From: an uncultured Lachnospiraceae bacterium
GTDB lineage: Bacteria; Bacillota; Clostridia; Lachnospirales; Lachnospiraceae
Length of the DNA: 56,198 nucleotides
Reading direction: 5' to 3'
Assembly: GCA_947627245.1 (NCBI GenBank)
Contig: CANQVH010000018.1
Location: forward strand, 1-56,198
The translations under genes were made by a program, and so were the position numbers. Shown in pieces: positions 16,769 through 24,768 of the stretch. Within the stretch, counting starts at the first letter, position 1; each line of letters opens with the position of its first letter. The notes beneath the pieces are model-generated. The model saw only the letters and a list, made by a program, of their open reading frames with translations. It ran no database searches and was not told the DNA's origin.

Positions 16769-17746
16769 ATGCTGCATATAATTCTGGGTATACTAAAAAT
16801 AATCGGCATACTCGTGGGAATTATATTCCTGCTCCTGCTTGCCGCGCTGCTGGCGGCCGTTTTTGTGCCGGTCAGGTATAAGCTGAGCGCGAAGGCGCAG
16901 GCGGGGCAGTATGCGGTTTCCCTGCGGGGCAGTTGGCTCTTGCATATGGTCAGCGCGGCGGTGACCGCGGATTCCGCAGGCGAAAGCGGGATCGAGGTCG
17001 CGATCCGGCTGTTTGGCATCCGGCTGCCTCTGTTCGGTTCGGACAAAAAGTCAGGGAAAAAGCACAAAGAAAAAGACAGGAAAGAGGACGCGGAAAAGGG
17101 ACGAAAGCCGTCCGGAGACAAAGCTGTGAAGCGGGATGAGCCGGAGCATGAGCAGAAGCTCGAGCCATCGAAACCAGAGAGGAAACCGAAACGAAGATCT
17201 GAGTCCGAGCAGAGCTCCAAGTTGTCAAAGCAGGAGCGGAAGACAGGACAGAACGAATCGAAAGCCGCCAAAATGGATCAAAAGGCCGACCGTCCCAACA
17301 TTCTGCAAAAAATATGGTTTCAATGCAGGCGGATCTGTGATAAAATAAAACAAATCATACAAAAGATCGTCGCGCTTTTGCGCAAGCCGGGAGAACTGCT
17401 TGCGCTTGCCGAGGAGTATGAGGCGAGAGAACTGCTCGGCACTCTGGTGGGACACCTTGTATTTCTGATTGCGCACTACAAGCCGCGCAGGATTCGGGGC
17501 TATGTGCGCTTCGGGACAGATGATCCGTCTGTGACGGGTCAGCTTACGGGACTGATCTACTTTCTGCTTCCGGCGCGTGCGGACCGGTTTTCGGTCTGTC
17601 CCGAGTTCAACGAGAAGGTGTTCGAGACGGAGACTGTCTGTTCCGGACATATCCGGGCGCTTCATGTGCTTCGCGTACTGTGGCGCTGCTTCAGGGACAA
17701 GAGATTGAGAAGAGCGATTTCTGCATATCGTGGGCCGAGGGGCTGA
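16769..17746 (+). CDS. DUF2953 domain-containing membrane protein
   Basis: A 325-residue protein of the DUF2953 family (B. subtilis YtfI is a member). Residues 3-30 form a membrane helix, followed by a beta-rich stretch. Residues 92-175 are an extremely charged Lys/Glu-rich linker, probably disordered. The conserved C-terminal part runs from about residue 225 and includes GYVRFGTDDPSVTGQLTG. ATG 16769 has AGGAAG upstream. It lies directly before the ytfJ homolog, the same order as in Bacillus, where both are linked to sporulation. The biochemical function is unknown. Its 3' end runs into a set of imperfect tandem repeats. Confidence 0.85.
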   Translation: MLHIILGILKIIGILVGIIFLLLLAALLAAVFVPVRYKLSAKAQAGQYAVSLRGSWLLHMVSAAVTADSAGESGIEVAIRLFGIRLPLFGSDKKSGKKHKEKDRKEDAEKGRKPSGDKAVKRDEPEHEQKLEPSKPERKPKRRSESEQSSKLSKQERKTGQNESKAAKMDQKADRPNILQKIWFQCRRICDKIKQIIQKIVALLRKPGELLALAEEYEARELLGTLVGHLVFLIAHYKPRRIRGYVRFGTDDPSVTGQLTGLIYFLLPARADRFSVCPEFNEKVFETETVCSGHIRALHVLRVLWRCFRDKRLRRAISAYRGPRG

Positions 17747-17810
17747 GAAGAGTGGATTTCTGTATAGTGCGGGACAAGAGATTGAGAAGAATAGTCGCGG
17801 ATCAAGAGGT
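17705..17810 (+). repeat. Three imperfect tandem copies at the 3' end of the DUF2953 gene
   Basis: Copies of a 39-bp unit starting TGAGAAGA begin at 17706, about 17744 and about 17782. The first two share the TTTCTGYATA core, and GACAAGAGATTGAGAAGA words recur. The TGA stop of DUF2953 lies at the junction of copies one and two. Confidence 0.7.
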
Positions 17811-17866
17811 TAGCTGAACGATAGTACATTTTTCGGGTAAACGGAAAAAGAGAGGAGAATCATAAC

Positions 17867-18283
17867 ATGGCGGACAATTTTCAGAGCACGGTAGAGTCCT
17901 TATTCAAGGGGATGGACAATTTTATCACGACAAAGACGGTAGTCGGCGATGCGATCACGGTCGGCGATACGATCATATTGCCGCTTGTTGACGTGATGTT
18001 CGGCGTCGGAGCCTCCGCGAAACAGGAGGACCGCAAGAATAACGGCGGTGGTGGTATGGGCGGAAAGATTTCTCCGAGCGCGGTTCTGGTGATCCAGAAC
18101 GGCACGACGAAGCTCGTGAACGTAAAGAATCAGGACAGCGTGACGAAGATCCTCGACATGGTTCCGGATTTTGTCAACAAGTTTGCGGCGGGCAGAGGCT
18201 CAGGGAAGGCGTCGAAACCGGAGGACGACCCGGATGTGGAACAGGCGATCCACGACGCGGCCGAGGGAGAATCCACATTCTAA
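17867..18283 (+). CDS. ytfJ: GerW family sporulation protein (YtfJ)
   Basis: A 138-residue YtfJ/GerW family protein. It shows the family's N-terminal segment with TVESLFKGMDNF, the core TVVGDAITVGDTIILPLVDV, and a Gly-rich loop NNGGGGMGGKISPSAVLVI. The C-terminal tail is Gly/Asp/Glu-rich. In Bacillus it is a forespore protein needed for normal germination. The ribosome site AGAGGAG is close to ATG 17867. It follows DUF2953 as in other spore formers. Confidence 0.92.
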   Translation: MADNFQSTVESLFKGMDNFITTKTVVGDAITVGDTIILPLVDVMFGVGASAKQEDRKNNGGGGMGGKISPSAVLVIQNGTTKLVNVKNQDSVTKILDMVPDFVNKFAAGRGSGKASKPEDDPDVEQAIHDAAEGESTF

Positions 18284-18361
18284 ATACAGGGACTGCGCAT
18301 ACAATAGAAGAAAAGGATGACCGTCTTTCCGGCGAAAGGGACGCGGACGGCCACAAAGGGA

Positions 18362-18511
18362 ATGAAACATGTTCAGATGCGCAAACTGATAGGATATACG
18401 ATGTTCTGGATTGCCGCAGGCATGGTGGTCGAGCTGTTTATCGAGAGTATTCTGATAAGCATCCTGCTGATCCTGTTTTTTCTCCTGCTCGGATACAATC
18501 TGTTTCTGTAA
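18362..18511 (+). CDS. Small two-helix membrane protein
   Basis: A 49-residue protein made almost wholly of two hydrophobic helices (starting MRKLIGYTMFWIAAGMVV, ending LLLGYNLFL). Similar small membrane proteins occur in other Lachnospiraceae, from memory. The start is uncertain: ATG 18362 has AAAGGG too close, and ATG 18377 or 18317 are alternatives. The stop lies in the first of three imperfect 21-bp repeats. Function is unknown. Confidence 0.55.
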   Translation: MKHVQMRKLIGYTMFWIAAGMVVELFIESILISILLILFFLLLGYNLFL

Positions 18512-18553
18512 GACATACGAGTTGTTTTGTGAGATATGCGATCTGTTTCTTTG
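18491..18553 (+). repeat. Three imperfect 21-bp tandem repeats
   Basis: Units at 18491-18511, 18512-18532 and 18533-18553 share the pattern GRYAYRMRATCTGTTTYTKT. The first encodes the last residues and stop of the small membrane protein; the others are non-coding. Confidence 0.7.
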
Positions 18554-18560
18554 GGAGACA

Positions 18561-18592
18561 AGAGAAGCCGCTGCAGTGCAGCGGCTTCTTTG
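18561..18592. terminator. Bidirectional terminator between convergent genes
   Basis: A perfect 13-bp palindrome (AGAAGCCGCTGCA with its complement, centred near 18576) is followed by T on the plus strand and flanked by A-rich sequence. It separates the small membrane protein gene from rpmB. Confidence 0.8.
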
Positions 18593-18605
18593 CGTCCTCA
18601 TGGGA

Positions 18606-18791
18606 TTAAGCTCTCTCAACCTTACCGGATCTCAGACAAGAAGTACATACATACATTCTCTTGGCTGCACCGTTGACCTTCACTTTGACGTGTTTGACAT
18701 TGGCCTTCCAGATCTTGTTGCTTCTTCTATGAGAATGGCTCACATTGTTCCCAAAGTGAACAGCTTTATCGCAAATTGCACATTTTGCCAT
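18606..18791 (-). CDS. rpmB: 50S ribosomal protein L28
   Basis: A 61-residue L28, part of the large ribosomal subunit. It begins MAKCAICDKAVHFGNNVSHSHRRS and keeps two Cys pairs (C4/C7 in CAIC and a second pair in CTSC), the zinc-ribbon form. A very strong AAGGAGGTG ribosome site precedes the ATG. It is a single-gene unit with its own promoter, divergent from the Asp23 gene. Confidence 0.98.
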   Translation of the reverse strand: MAKCAICDKAVHFGNNVSHSHRRSNKIWKANVKHVKVKVNGAAKRMYVCTSCLRSGKVERA

Positions 18792-18851
18792 GACCGCACC
18801 TCCTTGGAATGATATTAAGTCTGTCTTCTCTCACAGACTCACAGCAGTTTG

Positions 18852-18880
18852 ATTTTATCAGATGCGCCGTTAATTTGCAA
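18852..18880 (-). promoter_or_regulatory. Promoter of rpmB
   Basis: On the minus strand TTGCAA (18880-18875), 17 bp, TAAAAT (18857-18852), with an extended TG before the -10 box. Confidence 0.7.
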
Positions 18881-18932
18881 GCAGAAAATGTCAAAATGAA
18901 AAAATATTTTCCTGAAATATAAAAATGCATCT

Positions 18933-18960
18933 TTGCAACCGGGATGTTTTCTGGTAGAAT
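18933..18960 (+). promoter_or_regulatory. Promoter of the Asp23-like/fakA-like/recG operon
   Basis: TTGCAA (18933-18938), 16 bp, TAGAAT (18955-18960), 61 bp before the start of the Asp23-like gene. Confidence 0.6.
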
Positions 18961-19021
18961 ATGCGTGAAGTGTGCAAAATTGGGTTTCTGATTATTTCAG
19001 GATAGATGGAGGTTTCTGTTT

Positions 19022-19378
19022 ATGAAAGGTCGTATGAGTAATGAGCTTGGCGCGATCGTGATTGATCCGAATGTGATCGCGACCTACGCGGGAAGTGTTG
19101 CAGTCGAATGCTTTGGGATCGTCGGCATGGCGATCGTCAATGTGAAGGACGGCTTGGTACGTCTGCTGCGCCGCGATAGTCTGGAACGGGGACTGAGCGT
19201 GAAGATCGAGGAAAACCGGATCACGATCGATTTCCATGTGATCGTTTCCTATGGCGTGAGCATTTCCGCAGTGGCGGACAATCTCTTCGGCAATGTGAAA
19301 TATCGGGTGGAGGAGTTCACCGGTATGGAGGTCGAGAAGATCAACATGTTCGTCGAGGGCGTGAGAGTCATTGATTAA
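19022..19378 (+). CDS. Asp23/Gls24 family envelope stress response protein
   Basis: A 118-residue protein of the Asp23/Gls24 (DUF322) family, YloU-like. It has the compact domain starting GAIVIDPNVIATYAGSVAVECFGIVGMA and a C-terminal strand around VEKINMFVEGVRV. In Bacillota the family is linked to envelope stress and membrane association. It precedes the DhaL-domain protein with a 13-bp gap; yloU-yloV (fakA)-recG is the conserved order in B. subtilis. Confidence 0.93.
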   Translation: MKGRMSNELGAIVIDPNVIATYAGSVAVECFGIVGMAIVNVKDGLVRLLRRDSLERGLSVKIEENRITIDFHVIVSYGVSISAVADNLFGNVKYRVEEFTGMEVEKINMFVEGVRVID

Positions 19379-19391
19379 GGAGGAGCTACCA

Positions 19392-21086
19392 TTGAGTACG
19401 AATACGATAGATGCTTCCCTGTGCGCCAGAATGTTTCTGGCCGGAGCGAAAAATCTCGAATCAAAAAAAGAATGGATCAATGAGCTGAATGTGTTCCCGG
19501 TGCCGGACGGAGATACCGGCACGAATATGACGCTCACGATCATGTCTGCGGCGAAAGAGGTCGCCGCGCTGGAAGAGCTTACGATGGATACGTTTGCAAA
19601 GGCGGTGTCCTCCGGCTCGCTGCGCGGGGCGAGAGGCAATTCAGGCGTTATCCTCTCACAGCTTCTGCGCGGGTTTACAAAGGTGATCCGCAGCGAGAGC
19701 GAGATCAACGCCGCCGTGCTTGCGTCTTCCTTTCAGAAGGCGGTGGAGACTGCGTACAAGGCGGTCATGAAGCCGAAAGAGGGCACGATCCTCACGGTGG
19801 CAAGAGGCGCCGCGGACCGTGCGGTCGAGCTGCTTGAGGAGAATCCGGATATCGGCCTCGAAGCGCTGATCCCAGACGTGATCGCGCGCGCGGAAGAGGT
19901 ATTGAACAAGACCCCCGAGATGCTTCCGGTGCTCAAGGAGGCGGGCGTGGTCGACTCCGGCGGACAGGGACTTCTGCAGGTGCTCAAAGGCGCGTACGAC
20001 GCGTTTCTCGGCAAGGAGACCGACTACGAGATGGAGCTTCAGCCGGGAGAGACGGCGTCTGCCGCCGGAAAGCAGGCGGAGCCGGTCGAGGCAGAGATCC
20101 GATTCGGCTACTGCACGGAATTCATCATCATGCTGGAGAAGGAATATACGCACGAGACGGAGCTTGACTTTAAGGCGTTTCTGGAGTCGATCGGTGACTC
20201 GATCGTGGTTGTCTCGGATGACGATATCGTGAAGGTGCATGTACACACGAACGATCCCGGTCTTGCGATCCAGCGCGCGCTCACCTACGGTTCCCTGACG
20301 AGCATGAAGATCGACAACATGCGCGAGGAGCATCACGAGAAGGTGATAAAAGAGGCGGAGCGTCAGGCGGCGGGGACGCCGTCGGAGGGCGAAAGCAGGG
20401 AGACGCCGGTCGCCGCGGCGGAGCTCAAGGAGACGGGCTTTATTTCCGTGTCGATCGGCGACGGCATTGCGGATATCTTCCGGGATCTCGGCGTGGATTA
20501 TCTGATCGAGGGCGGACAGACGATGAATCCGAGCACAGAGGACATGCTGAACGCGATCGAGAAGGTGAACGCGAAGAATATCTTCATCCTGCCGAACAAC
20601 AAGAACATCATCCTTGCCGCAAATCAGGCGCGGGATCTGACCGAGGACAAGAATATCATTGTCGTGCCGACGAAGACGGTGCCGCAGGGGATTACGGCCG
20701 TGATCAATTTCGTTCCGGAGAAGTCTCCGGAGGAGAACGCCGCGGTGATGGAGGAGGAGATCGCCCGTGTGAAGACCGGACAGCTCACCTACGCGGTGCG
20801 TGATACGCATATTGACGACAAGACGATCCAAGCCGGCGATATCATGGGCGTCGGGGATCATTCGATTCTCGCGGTCGGAAAGGATATCCTGCCGGTGGCG
20901 GAGGAGACGGTCGCTCTGATGGTGGACGAGGAGACCGAGCTTATCAGCATTTACTACGGCGAGGATATCAGCGAGGACGAGGCTTCTGCGCTTCGGGACA
21001 AGATCGAAGAGCAGTATCCGGAGTGCGACGTGGAGCTGAACTACGGCGGCCAGCCGATCTACTATTACATTATTTCCGCAGAATAG
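19392..21086 (+). CDS. DhaL/DAK2-domain protein, FakA-like (YloV family)
   Basis: A 564-residue protein of the YloV/FakA family. FakA binds ATP through an N-terminal DhaL domain and phosphorylates fatty acids held by a FakB (DegV) partner. The DhaL domain is at residues 1-200, with the Mg/ATP loop NVFPVPDGDTGTNM and GARGNSGVILSQLLRGF. The FakA middle and C-terminal domains follow, including MKIDNMREEHHEK and a late IYYGEDISEDEA segment. The start is a TTG at 19392: AAGGAGGAG lies six to seven bases upstream, whereas an earlier TTG at 19371 precedes that ribosome site. No fakB lies in the window. Confidence 0.92.
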   Translation: MSTNTIDASLCARMFLAGAKNLESKKEWINELNVFPVPDGDTGTNMTLTIMSAAKEVAALEELTMDTFAKAVSSGSLRGARGNSGVILSQLLRGFTKVIRSESEINAAVLASSFQKAVETAYKAVMKPKEGTILTVARGAADRAVELLEENPDIGLEALIPDVIARAEEVLNKTPEMLPVLKEAGVVDSGGQGLLQVLKGAYDAFLGKETDYEMELQPGETASAAGKQAEPVEAEIRFGYCTEFIIMLEKEYTHETELDFKAFLESIGDSIVVVSDDDIVKVHVHTNDPGLAIQRALTYGSLTSMKIDNMREEHHEKVIKEAERQAAGTPSEGESRETPVAAAELKETGFISVSIGDGIADIFRDLGVDYLIEGGQTMNPSTEDMLNAIEKVNAKNIFILPNNKNIILAANQARDLTEDKNIIVVPTKTVPQGITAVINFVPEKSPEENAAVMEEEIARVKTGQLTYAVRDTHIDDKTIQAGDIMGVGDHSILAVGKDILPVAEETVALMVDEETELISIYYGEDISEDEASALRDKIEEQYPECDVELNYGGQPIYYYIISAE

Positions 21087-21094
21087 AGGTTGTT

Positions 21095-23155
21095 ATGAAT
21101 CTGGAATCTTCTCTCGATTCCCTTGTGGGTATCGGTGAAAAGACGAGACTGAAATTTGAAAAAGCAGGGATCGTAAATCTGGGAGATCTGCTCGGGTATT
21201 ATCCGCGCGCGTATGAGCGTTTCGAAAAACCGATCGCGATCCGCGCTCTGGAGGAAGGGACGTTGGCTGCGGTTGAGGCGGAGCTTACAAGGCCGATCGC
21301 CACGCGCCATGTGCGGGGACTTTCCATCTCCGCTACGGAATGCAGCGACGGGAGCGACCTCCTGCCGCTGACATGGTTCAACATGCCGTATCTGCGAAAT
21401 ACGATCCGCGCCGGAGTCCCCTATGTGTTCCGGGGAAGAGTGAAAAGAAAAGGACAACGGCTGCTCATCGAGCAGCCTGCTTTTTTTCCGCCGGACCAGT
21501 ATGAAAAAATGACGAATGAACTGCGGCCGATCTATCCCCTCGTCAAAGGGCTGACCGGCGGTATGATCCAGAAGGCGGTTCGTCAGGTGATCGGGGTGGA
21601 GGGGCTTTTGCGCGAATATATGCCCGTGGAGATCCGCGAACGATATCGGCTTTCCGAGTACAATTACGCGGTGGCGCAGATCCACTTTCCGGCTGACGAG
21701 CATTCTCTGATGCTCGCAAGGCAGAGGCTTGTCTTTGACGAGTTCTTTTTCTTTATCCTGCAGCTCCGTTCGCTCAAGTCGAAACGGGAAGCGGCGCGAA
21801 GCAGCTTCGATATCCGCCCGTCAAAGCTGGCAAAGAAGCTGCTCGCAAATCTCCCCTATGATCTGACCAACGCGCAGAAGAAGGTCTGGACCGTGATCGA
21901 GCGGGAACTGTGCGGCGAGGTCGTGATGGCGCGACTGATTCAGGGCGATGTAGGTTCCGGGAAGACGATCGTGGCGATCCTTGCGCTTCTGACGGCGGCG
22001 GAGAGCGGCTATCAGGGGGCGCTGATGGCGCCGACCGAGGTGCTTGCCCGCCAGCATTATGAATCTCTGAACAAGCTTTTTGGAGAGAACAAAATTCCGT
22101 TCGGGACGGTGCTTCTGACCGGTTCTATGACGGCGCGGCAGAAGAGAGAAGCGTATGAGGAGATCGAGTCGGGCAGAGCCTCGATCATCGTCGGCACGCA
22201 CGCGCTGATCCAGCAGAAGGTGGTATACAAGAACCTCGCGCTTGTCATCACGGACGAGCAGCACCGCTTCGGCGTAAGACAGCGCGAAATGCTTTCGGAT
22301 AAGGGAAACATGCCGCATACGATCGTCATGAGCGCGACACCGATTCCGCGGACGCTCGCCGTGATCCTTTACGGGGATCTCGATATTTCCGTGATCGACG
22401 AGATGCCTGCGAATCGCCTTCCGGTTAAGAACTGTGTCGTGGATACGGGATACCGGGGAAAATCCTATGAACTGATCCAAAAGCAAGTGGAGGCGGGGCA
22501 TCAGGCCTATGTGATCTGCCCGATGGTGGAGGAGAGCGAGATCGCCGAAGAGACGGAAAATGTCGTCGAATACACGAGAAGACTGAGAAATGTTCTGCCG
22601 CAGAGCATCACGGTCGAATATCTGCACGGAAAGATGAAGCCCGCTGAGAAGAACGAAATCATGGAGCGTTTCTTGGAGAATGAGATTCAGGTGCTTGTTT
22701 CGACGACGGTCGTGGAGGTCGGGGTGAATGTGCCGAACGCGACGGTCATGATGATCGAGAATTCCGAGCGCTTTGGTCTGGCGCAGCTTCACCAGCTTCG
22801 CGGCCGTGTGGGAAGAGGAGACGCGCAGTCCTACTGTATTTTCATGCACACACTGACAGGGAAGCAGATCGAGCAGCGACTGAATATTCTGCGCTCGTCG
22901 AACGACGGCTTTGAGATCGCAAACCGCGATATGCAGTTGCGCGGTCCCGGAGATCTTTTCGGCGTGCGGCAAAGCGGCATGCTCGACTTTTGTCTTGCGG
23001 ATATCTATTCCGATGCGGATGTGCTGCAGCAGGCGAACGAGGCGGCCGGCGAGCTTCTGGAGCGCGATCCGGGCCTCGTCCTTTCGGAGCATGCGGATCT
23101 CAGGAGACGATATGAGCTGCTGGTTCAAAAGCAGAGCGATCATCTGAATCTATAA
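21095..23155 (+). CDS. recG: ATP-dependent DNA helicase RecG
   Basis: A 686-residue RecG of normal length. It reverses stalled forks and migrates branched DNA. The N-terminal wedge/OB domain runs to about residue 250. The helicase part carries Walker A GDVGSGKT, the DEQH box in ITDEQHRFGVRQR, SATPIPRTLA (motif III), and late VVEVGVNVPNA and QLRGRVGRG motifs. ATG 21095 is chosen by AGAGG upstream and homology of MNLESSLDSLVGIGEKT to the family start; an upstream ATG lies inside the preceding gene. It follows fakA by eight bases, and a strong terminator follows. Confidence 0.97.
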   Translation: MNLESSLDSLVGIGEKTRLKFEKAGIVNLGDLLGYYPRAYERFEKPIAIRALEEGTLAAVEAELTRPIATRHVRGLSISATECSDGSDLLPLTWFNMPYLRNTIRAGVPYVFRGRVKRKGQRLLIEQPAFFPPDQYEKMTNELRPIYPLVKGLTGGMIQKAVRQVIGVEGLLREYMPVEIRERYRLSEYNYAVAQIHFPADEHSLMLARQRLVFDEFFFFILQLRSLKSKREAARSSFDIRPSKLAKKLLANLPYDLTNAQKKVWTVIERELCGEVVMARLIQGDVGSGKTIVAILALLTAAESGYQGALMAPTEVLARQHYESLNKLFGENKIPFGTVLLTGSMTARQKREAYEEIESGRASIIVGTHALIQQKVVYKNLALVITDEQHRFGVRQREMLSDKGNMPHTIVMSATPIPRTLAVILYGDLDISVIDEMPANRLPVKNCVVDTGYRGKSYELIQKQVEAGHQAYVICPMVEESEIAEETENVVEYTRRLRNVLPQSITVEYLHGKMKPAEKNEIMERFLENEIQVLVSTTVVEVGVNVPNATVMMIENSERFGLAQLHQLRGRVGRGDAQSYCIFMHTLTGKQIEQRLNILRSSNDGFEIANRDMQLRGPGDLFGVRQSGMLDFCLADIYSDADVLQQANEAAGELLERDPGLVLSEHADLRRRYELLVQKQSDHLNL

Positions 23156-23168
23156 CAAAAAGAAAAAA

Positions 23169-23201
23169 GAGATGCCGCTTTTTTGCAGCATCCCTTTTTA
23201 T
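23169..23201. terminator. Terminator between recG and the convergent SASP gene
   Basis: GAGATGCCGC and GCAGCATCCC form a ten-position stem with two mismatches around TTTTTT, followed by a T-rich tract on the plus strand and by A-rich DNA that serves the minus strand. Confidence 0.7.
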
Positions 23202-23232
23202 TTTACTCTCTATGCGAGTGTTTCACCGTCTC

Positions 23233-23460
23233 TTACAGCATCTTGCTGCCGGACATCTGGCTGTTGCCGGACATCTGGCGCTCCTGCGCCTCGATCATCT
23301 TCTTAACCATATATCCGCCTACAGAACCGTTCTGCTTGGAGGTAAGGTTTCCGTTGTAGCCGTCCGTAAGCGGCACGCCCAGCTCATTTGCAACCTCGAA
23401 TTTGAAACGATCCAGTGCACCCTTTGCTTCCGGTACTGCTGTTGTGTTAGATGTTGACAT
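23233..23460 (-). CDS. Alpha/beta-type small acid-soluble spore protein
   Basis: A 75-residue SASP that coats and protects DNA in the dormant spore. It carries both family signatures: KFEVANELGVPL with the GPR protease cleavage site near residues 22-26, and the GSVGGYMVKKMIEAQE segment near 45-60. A strong AAAGGAGG ribosome site lies upstream. Such genes are read by forespore sigma-G. A CATATACT-like word about 80 bp upstream could be its -10 box but I see no clear -35 partner. Confidence 0.97.
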   Translation of the reverse strand: MSTSNTTAVPEAKGALDRFKFEVANELGVPLTDGYNGNLTSKQNGSVGGYMVKKMIEAQERQMSGNSQMSGSKML

Positions 23461-23623
23461 TTAAAACGCCTCCTTTGTTTACATTTTGTGCTTTTATCTG
23501 TCGATTTATCGTTGAACAGCTTTTTTTGCTGCACTTCTAGTATATGCAACTGAATCCGATATAAACTGGTAATTCCTTCAAATTATACTCTTGTCATTTT
23601 TTCTAAAAAAATTATAAAACGGA

Positions 23624-23651
23624 TTGATTTTTTGGAAACTTTTGCTATAAT
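23624..23651 (+). promoter_or_regulatory. Promoter of mgsA
   Basis: TTGATT (23624-23629), 16 bp, TATAAT (23646-23651), 36 bp before the mgsA start. Confidence 0.7.
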
Positions 23652-23686
23652 ATATTTGTGATAATATGACTTGAAAGGTGGAAGAG

Positions 23687-24094
23687 ATGAATATAGGACT
23701 AATCGCACACAACAACAAAAAGGTTTTGATGGAGAATTTTTGTCTCGCTTACAAGTATATTTTATCGAAACATAATCTGTATGCAACCGGTATCACCGGG
23801 AGAAGGATCGAGGACGTCACGAATCTGAAGGTTTACAAGTTTTTGCCGGGCAGTGTGGGCGGAGACAAGCAGTTTATTGATATGATCGAACGGAACGGCA
23901 TGGACATGGTGATCTTTTTCTACAATCCGTTGATGACCAGTCCGAACGCGCCGGATATTTTTGCGATTTCCCGTTGCTGCGATCAGTACAATATCCCGAT
24001 CGCGACGAACATGGCTACGGCGGAGTCGTTGGTGCTCGGACTTGCGCGCGGAGATCTGGACTGGAGGCTGAACATCCGCTCGAAGGATTTTTAA
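23687..24094 (+). CDS. mgsA: Methylglyoxal synthase
   Basis: A 135-residue MgsA that converts dihydroxyacetone phosphate to methylglyoxal and phosphate, bypassing lower glycolysis when phosphate is short. Family features: MNIGLIAHNNKK start, the ATGITG phosphate loop, SVGGDKQF, the FFYNPLMTSPNAPDI segment and the closing IPIATNMATAE. ATG 23687 is chosen by AAAGGTGG upstream; a GTG nine bases earlier overlaps that site. It is a single-gene unit between its own promoter and a terminator. Confidence 0.95.
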   Translation: MNIGLIAHNNKKVLMENFCLAYKYILSKHNLYATGITGRRIEDVTNLKVYKFLPGSVGGDKQFIDMIERNGMDMVIFFYNPLMTSPNAPDIFAISRCCDQYNIPIATNMATAESLVLGLARGDLDWRLNIRSKDF

Positions 24095-24117
24095 GCGAGA
24101 TAGATTTCTACAGAAAA

Positions 24118-24164
24118 AAGGTGTTGCACAATAGCGTTTCTGCTATGGACAACACCTTGTTTTT
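24118..24164. terminator. Bidirectional terminator between mgsA and the DUF6465 gene
   Basis: AAGGTGTTG (24118-24126) pairs with CAACACCTT (24150-24158), with an inner ATAGC/GCTAT stem. A-rich sequence precedes it and GTTTTT follows, so it can work on both strands. Confidence 0.85.
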
Positions 24165-24187
24165 ACTGTCTGAGATTAAGATGAAAC

Positions 24188-24589
24188 TCAGATATTGAGG
24201 CTTCCGGTCACATCGCCGTTGATCACATAGTATACGGCGTTCTCTTCCGGCTTGAGATACAGATCGATGGACTTGAGGTCGCCGACCTTGTTCTTCAACT
24301 GCTTGGTCCAGACGTCCTTAACGCTCTTTATAACATCGTCCTTGTTGATCTCCTTACCGAGATACTGAAGATAGATCGTCTCCTTCACGGCAGCCTTTTT
24401 GGCAGCGGCCGGTTTCTTGAGCGCCGGTTTCTTGATCGCCGCTTTCTTCTCCGCCGTCTTCTTCTCTGCAGGCTTAGCAGTCTCTTTCTTTACCTCTGCA
24501 GCCTTAGCGGTTTCCTTTTTCACCTCTGCAGCCTTTTCTTCTATCTTCGCAGGGGTAGCTTCTGTCATTGCCTTTTTGCTTGTTCTCAT
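24188..24589 (-). CDS. DUF6465 family protein with histone-H1-like tail
   Basis: A 133-residue protein. Residues 10-70 are a Lys/Ala/Pro/Glu-rich tail with repeats of the type AEVKKETAK and KKPA, similar to bacterial H1-like proteins. Residues 72-133 form a small folded domain (IYLQYLGKEINKDDVIKSV...), matching what I know as DUF6465 in Lachnospiraceae. Nucleic-acid binding through the tail is an inference from its composition. GAGGAGGAAATT precedes the ATG and a good promoter lies upstream. Confidence 0.8.
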   Translation of the reverse strand: MRTSKKAMTEATPAKIEEKAAEVKKETAKAAEVKKETAKPAEKKTAEKKAAIKKPALKKPAAAKKAAVKETIYLQYLGKEINKDDVIKSVKDVWTKQLKNKVGDLKSIDLYLKPEENAVYYVINGDVTGSLNI

Positions 24590-24672
24590 AATTTCCTCCT
24601 CAAAAAATAAAAGTGTATCAACTATCTGTGCGGAAATCTAGCATAACACAGACTTTATGTTCTACCTTCTGC

Positions 24673-24701
24673 ATCATATCTCATTATTGCGCATATTGCA
24701 A
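24673..24701 (-). promoter_or_regulatory. Promoter of the DUF6465 gene
   Basis: On the minus strand TTGCAA (24701-24696), 17 bp, TATGAT (24678-24673), about 80 bp upstream of the start codon. Confidence 0.7.
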
Positions 24702-24768
24702 GCCATAATTTAACAAAATTTATGACAAATCAGTAAAAATTGTTGGCTAAACGTACAAAACAGACGCT

